Of a stretch of 64,000 bases of DNA, positions 63,001 to 64,000 are shown one piece after another. A model generated the notes under the pieces. That model made no database searches, was not told the origin of the DNA, and saw only the letters and a program-made list of their open reading frames with translations. The stretch spans positions 513,762-577,761 of the forward strand of contig NZ_QGGQ01000001.1 in the NCBI RefSeq assembly GCF_003148665.1, given 5' to 3'. Made by a program: the position numbers and the translations under genes. Every line of letters begins with the position of its first letter. Position 1 is the first letter of the stretch. The stretch comes from Maribacter polysiphoniae. GTDB taxonomy: Bacteria; Bacteroidota; Bacteroidia; Flavobacteriales; Flavobacteriaceae.

Positions 63001-64000
63001 CTATTGCACGGGTTTAATGATATATAAATACACCGGGAAATGGTCACTGAACCCACCGGTATAACTGCCCCCTGCATAGGTGCGAAAAGGATAACCCTTG
63101 TAGTTGCCCTTTTTTGTAAATAAGTAGGGGGCGGTAAATACGTTTGCTTTCCAGAATTGGTAACCATCCTTGTTATTCAAGAAATTGCTTGTGAAATACA
63201 TTTGGTCAAAAAGGTTCCATTGGTCCCTGTAGGCCAATGAGCCAATCCCTTTTCTGTATAGCTTCTCCATAGGGTTATAAAGATCGTTTTCCCCCAGTTT
63301 ATTTTTGGAACCCTTGGTTTTGAGTATTTTCTTAAGGCTATCATCCACAGGGTCATCATTCAAATCACCCATACTGATTATTTTTGCCGAGACATCCTGC
63401 TTTACAATGGAGTCGATAATCCTTTTGTTCAAAGCTGCGGCGGCCAATCGATTTGGTTTGCTTCTTTCTGCACCGCCACTTCGTGAGGGCCAATGATTAA
63501 CGATAAAATAAATTTGTTCGTCGTCCAATACACCACCGACAACCAGTTGGTCACGGGTATAATCCCGTTCACCATCGTCATTCTGTAGCAATAGTCTTCT
63601 GCTTTGAAAACTCGTAGGTAAAAAGGCTGAGTGCTTATACAAAAGGGCCACATCTATGCCACGTTCATCCGGGGAATCAAAGTGGACAATCCTATAATCC
63701 ATTTTTTGTAGGCGGGGATGGTTTATCAAATCTTCTAAAACCCTTATGTTTTCCACTTCGCAAAGTCCTATGACATCGGGGGAGGTATGTGCTTCAATGC
63801 TGCCAATATCTGAAATCACCTTGGCTATATTTTCGATTTTATGGGAATATCTTTCTTGGGTCCAATGGTCTTTTCCATCAGGGGTACGGTCATCATCAAA
63901 GGTTAATGAATCATTTTGGATATCGAAGAGATTCTCAACATTGTAAAATGCTATTGATCTGATTTTGAAAGTGTTCCCTTCTTGTGGAAATAGGATTATT
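63001..64000 (-). CDS. Endonuclease/exonuclease/phosphatase-family protein, 5' end outside window
   Basis: Open on the minus strand from the stop at 63001 to the window edge; about 333 C-terminal residues are visible. Block 1 (IRSIAFYNVENLFD) and CEVENIRVLEDLINH, then VNHWPSRSGGAERSKPNR, ISMGDLNDDPVDDSL and the C-terminal FSDHFPVYLY give the full EEP metal and catalytic set (Asn, Glu, His, Asp-x-Asn, Asp-His). The substrate may be DNA, RNA or a phospholipid. A GTG at 63819 lies after block 1, so it is not the start. Probably exported, but the N-terminus is missing. Confidence 0.9.
   Translation of the reverse strand, partial: IILFPQEGNTFKIRSIAFYNVENLFDIQNDSLTFDDDRTPDGKDHWTQERYSHKIENIAKVISDIGSIEAHTSPDVIGLCEVENIRVLEDLINHPRLQKMDYRIVHFDSPDERGIDVALLYKHSAFLPTSFQSRRLLLQNDDGERDYTRDQLVVGGVLDDEQIYFIVNHWPSRSGGAERSKPNRLAAAALNKRIIDSIVKQDVSAKIISMGDLNDDPVDDSLKKILKTKGSKNKLGENDLYNPMEKLYRKGIGSLAYRDQWNLFDQMYFTSNFLNNKDGYQFWKANVFTAPYLFTKKGNYKGYPFRTYAGGSYTGGFSDHFPVYLYIIKPVQ

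Noticed and set aside
63001-63819. Endonuclease/phosphatase gene starting at a GTG at 63819
   Set aside because: The frame continues upstream with the first conserved EEP block (IAFYNVENLFD), so the gene runs off the window edge.
1-64000. CRISPR arrays, tRNA/rRNA genes, insertion sequences, prophage or integrase genes
   Set aside because: No regularly spaced repeats, no cloverleaf sequences, and no transposase, integrase or phage protein motif in any frame that I could read.

Overview
The window is chromosomal DNA from a member of the phylum Bacteroidetes, most likely a marine Flavobacteriaceae (inference: Maribacter/Zobellia/Muricauda-like). Support comes from the gene families (SusC-like TonB receptors with carboxypeptidase-regulatory domains, a long isoleucyl-tRNA synthetase, a degenerate TraR/DksA protein, flavobacterial lipoproteins), from TAnnTTTG-type -7 promoter boxes in front of many genes, from the lack of strong Shine-Dalgarno sequences, and from moderately AT-rich DNA. 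I see no tRNA, rRNA, CRISPR array, insertion sequence, phage or integrase. The content is mostly core and housekeeping, with a few unexplained intergenic elements.

Layout. 1-2291: 5' part of a B12-dependent ribonucleotide reductase, read leftward. 2580-6640: an SPFH/GYF protein, a membrane-anchored zinc-ribbon protein and a PP2A-like phosphatase in a row, then an acyl-ACP desaturase. 6691-8193 (minus): a membrane-anchored helix-hairpin-helix-like protein and an OmpA protein. 8194-8844: a gene graveyard with a truncated, frameshifted YceI remnant and a second decayed reading frame on the other strand. 8845-11988 (minus): an ALDH7-type dehydrogenase, a DUF1304 protein, 3-hydroxyanthranilate dioxygenase and a CAP lipoprotein. 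12326-22555: an alpha-2-macroglobulin lipoprotein and penicillin-binding protein 1C, with CvpA and small genes between them. 22621-26953: gpsA, a flavobacterial lipoprotein, and a divergent AraC regulator/phytanoyl-CoA-dioxygenase pair. 27034-34326: SulP transporter, cytochrome c, hydrolase, nitronate monooxygenase, thioesterase, DMT transporter, ArsC-like, DinB and DUF3298 proteins. 34415-46656: PLP sulfur-amino-acid enzyme, glutamate dehydrogenase, recO, TonB receptor, LEA-like lipoprotein, ileS, DksA-like protein, lspA and 5-formyl-THF cyclo-ligase. 47207-57605: uvrC, patatin/BamA-type phospholipase, HPPD, DUF3108, tryptophan dioxygenase, M23 peptidase and pgi. 57779-64000: SusC-like receptor, split ThrE exporter, membrane protein, DUF1080 protein and a partial endonuclease/phosphatase-family protein.

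Functional themes. Aromatic amino acid catabolism appears twice: tryptophan 2,3-dioxygenase and 3-hydroxyanthranilate dioxygenase (kynurenine pathway), and HPPD (tyrosine). Several genes serve the envelope: alpha-2-macroglobulin with PBP1C, the M23 peptidase, LspA, OmpA, patatin-barrel and TonB receptors.

The most interesting unexplained signal is a short sequence, TTTGGTTGGTTATTTAG (two exact copies and one variant), each copy placed directly before an intrinsic terminator in an intergenic region. One copy lies in what looks like a free-standing small RNA gene of about 100 nt with its own Bacteroidetes promoter (52699-52834). Other leads are paired direct repeats 21 bp apart in the AraC/PhyH divergent promoter, four copies of an AAGTAGGT-type motif near 12.0-12.15 kb, and a 28-residue membrane-peptide ORF upstream of the 5-formyl-THF cyclo-ligase gene.
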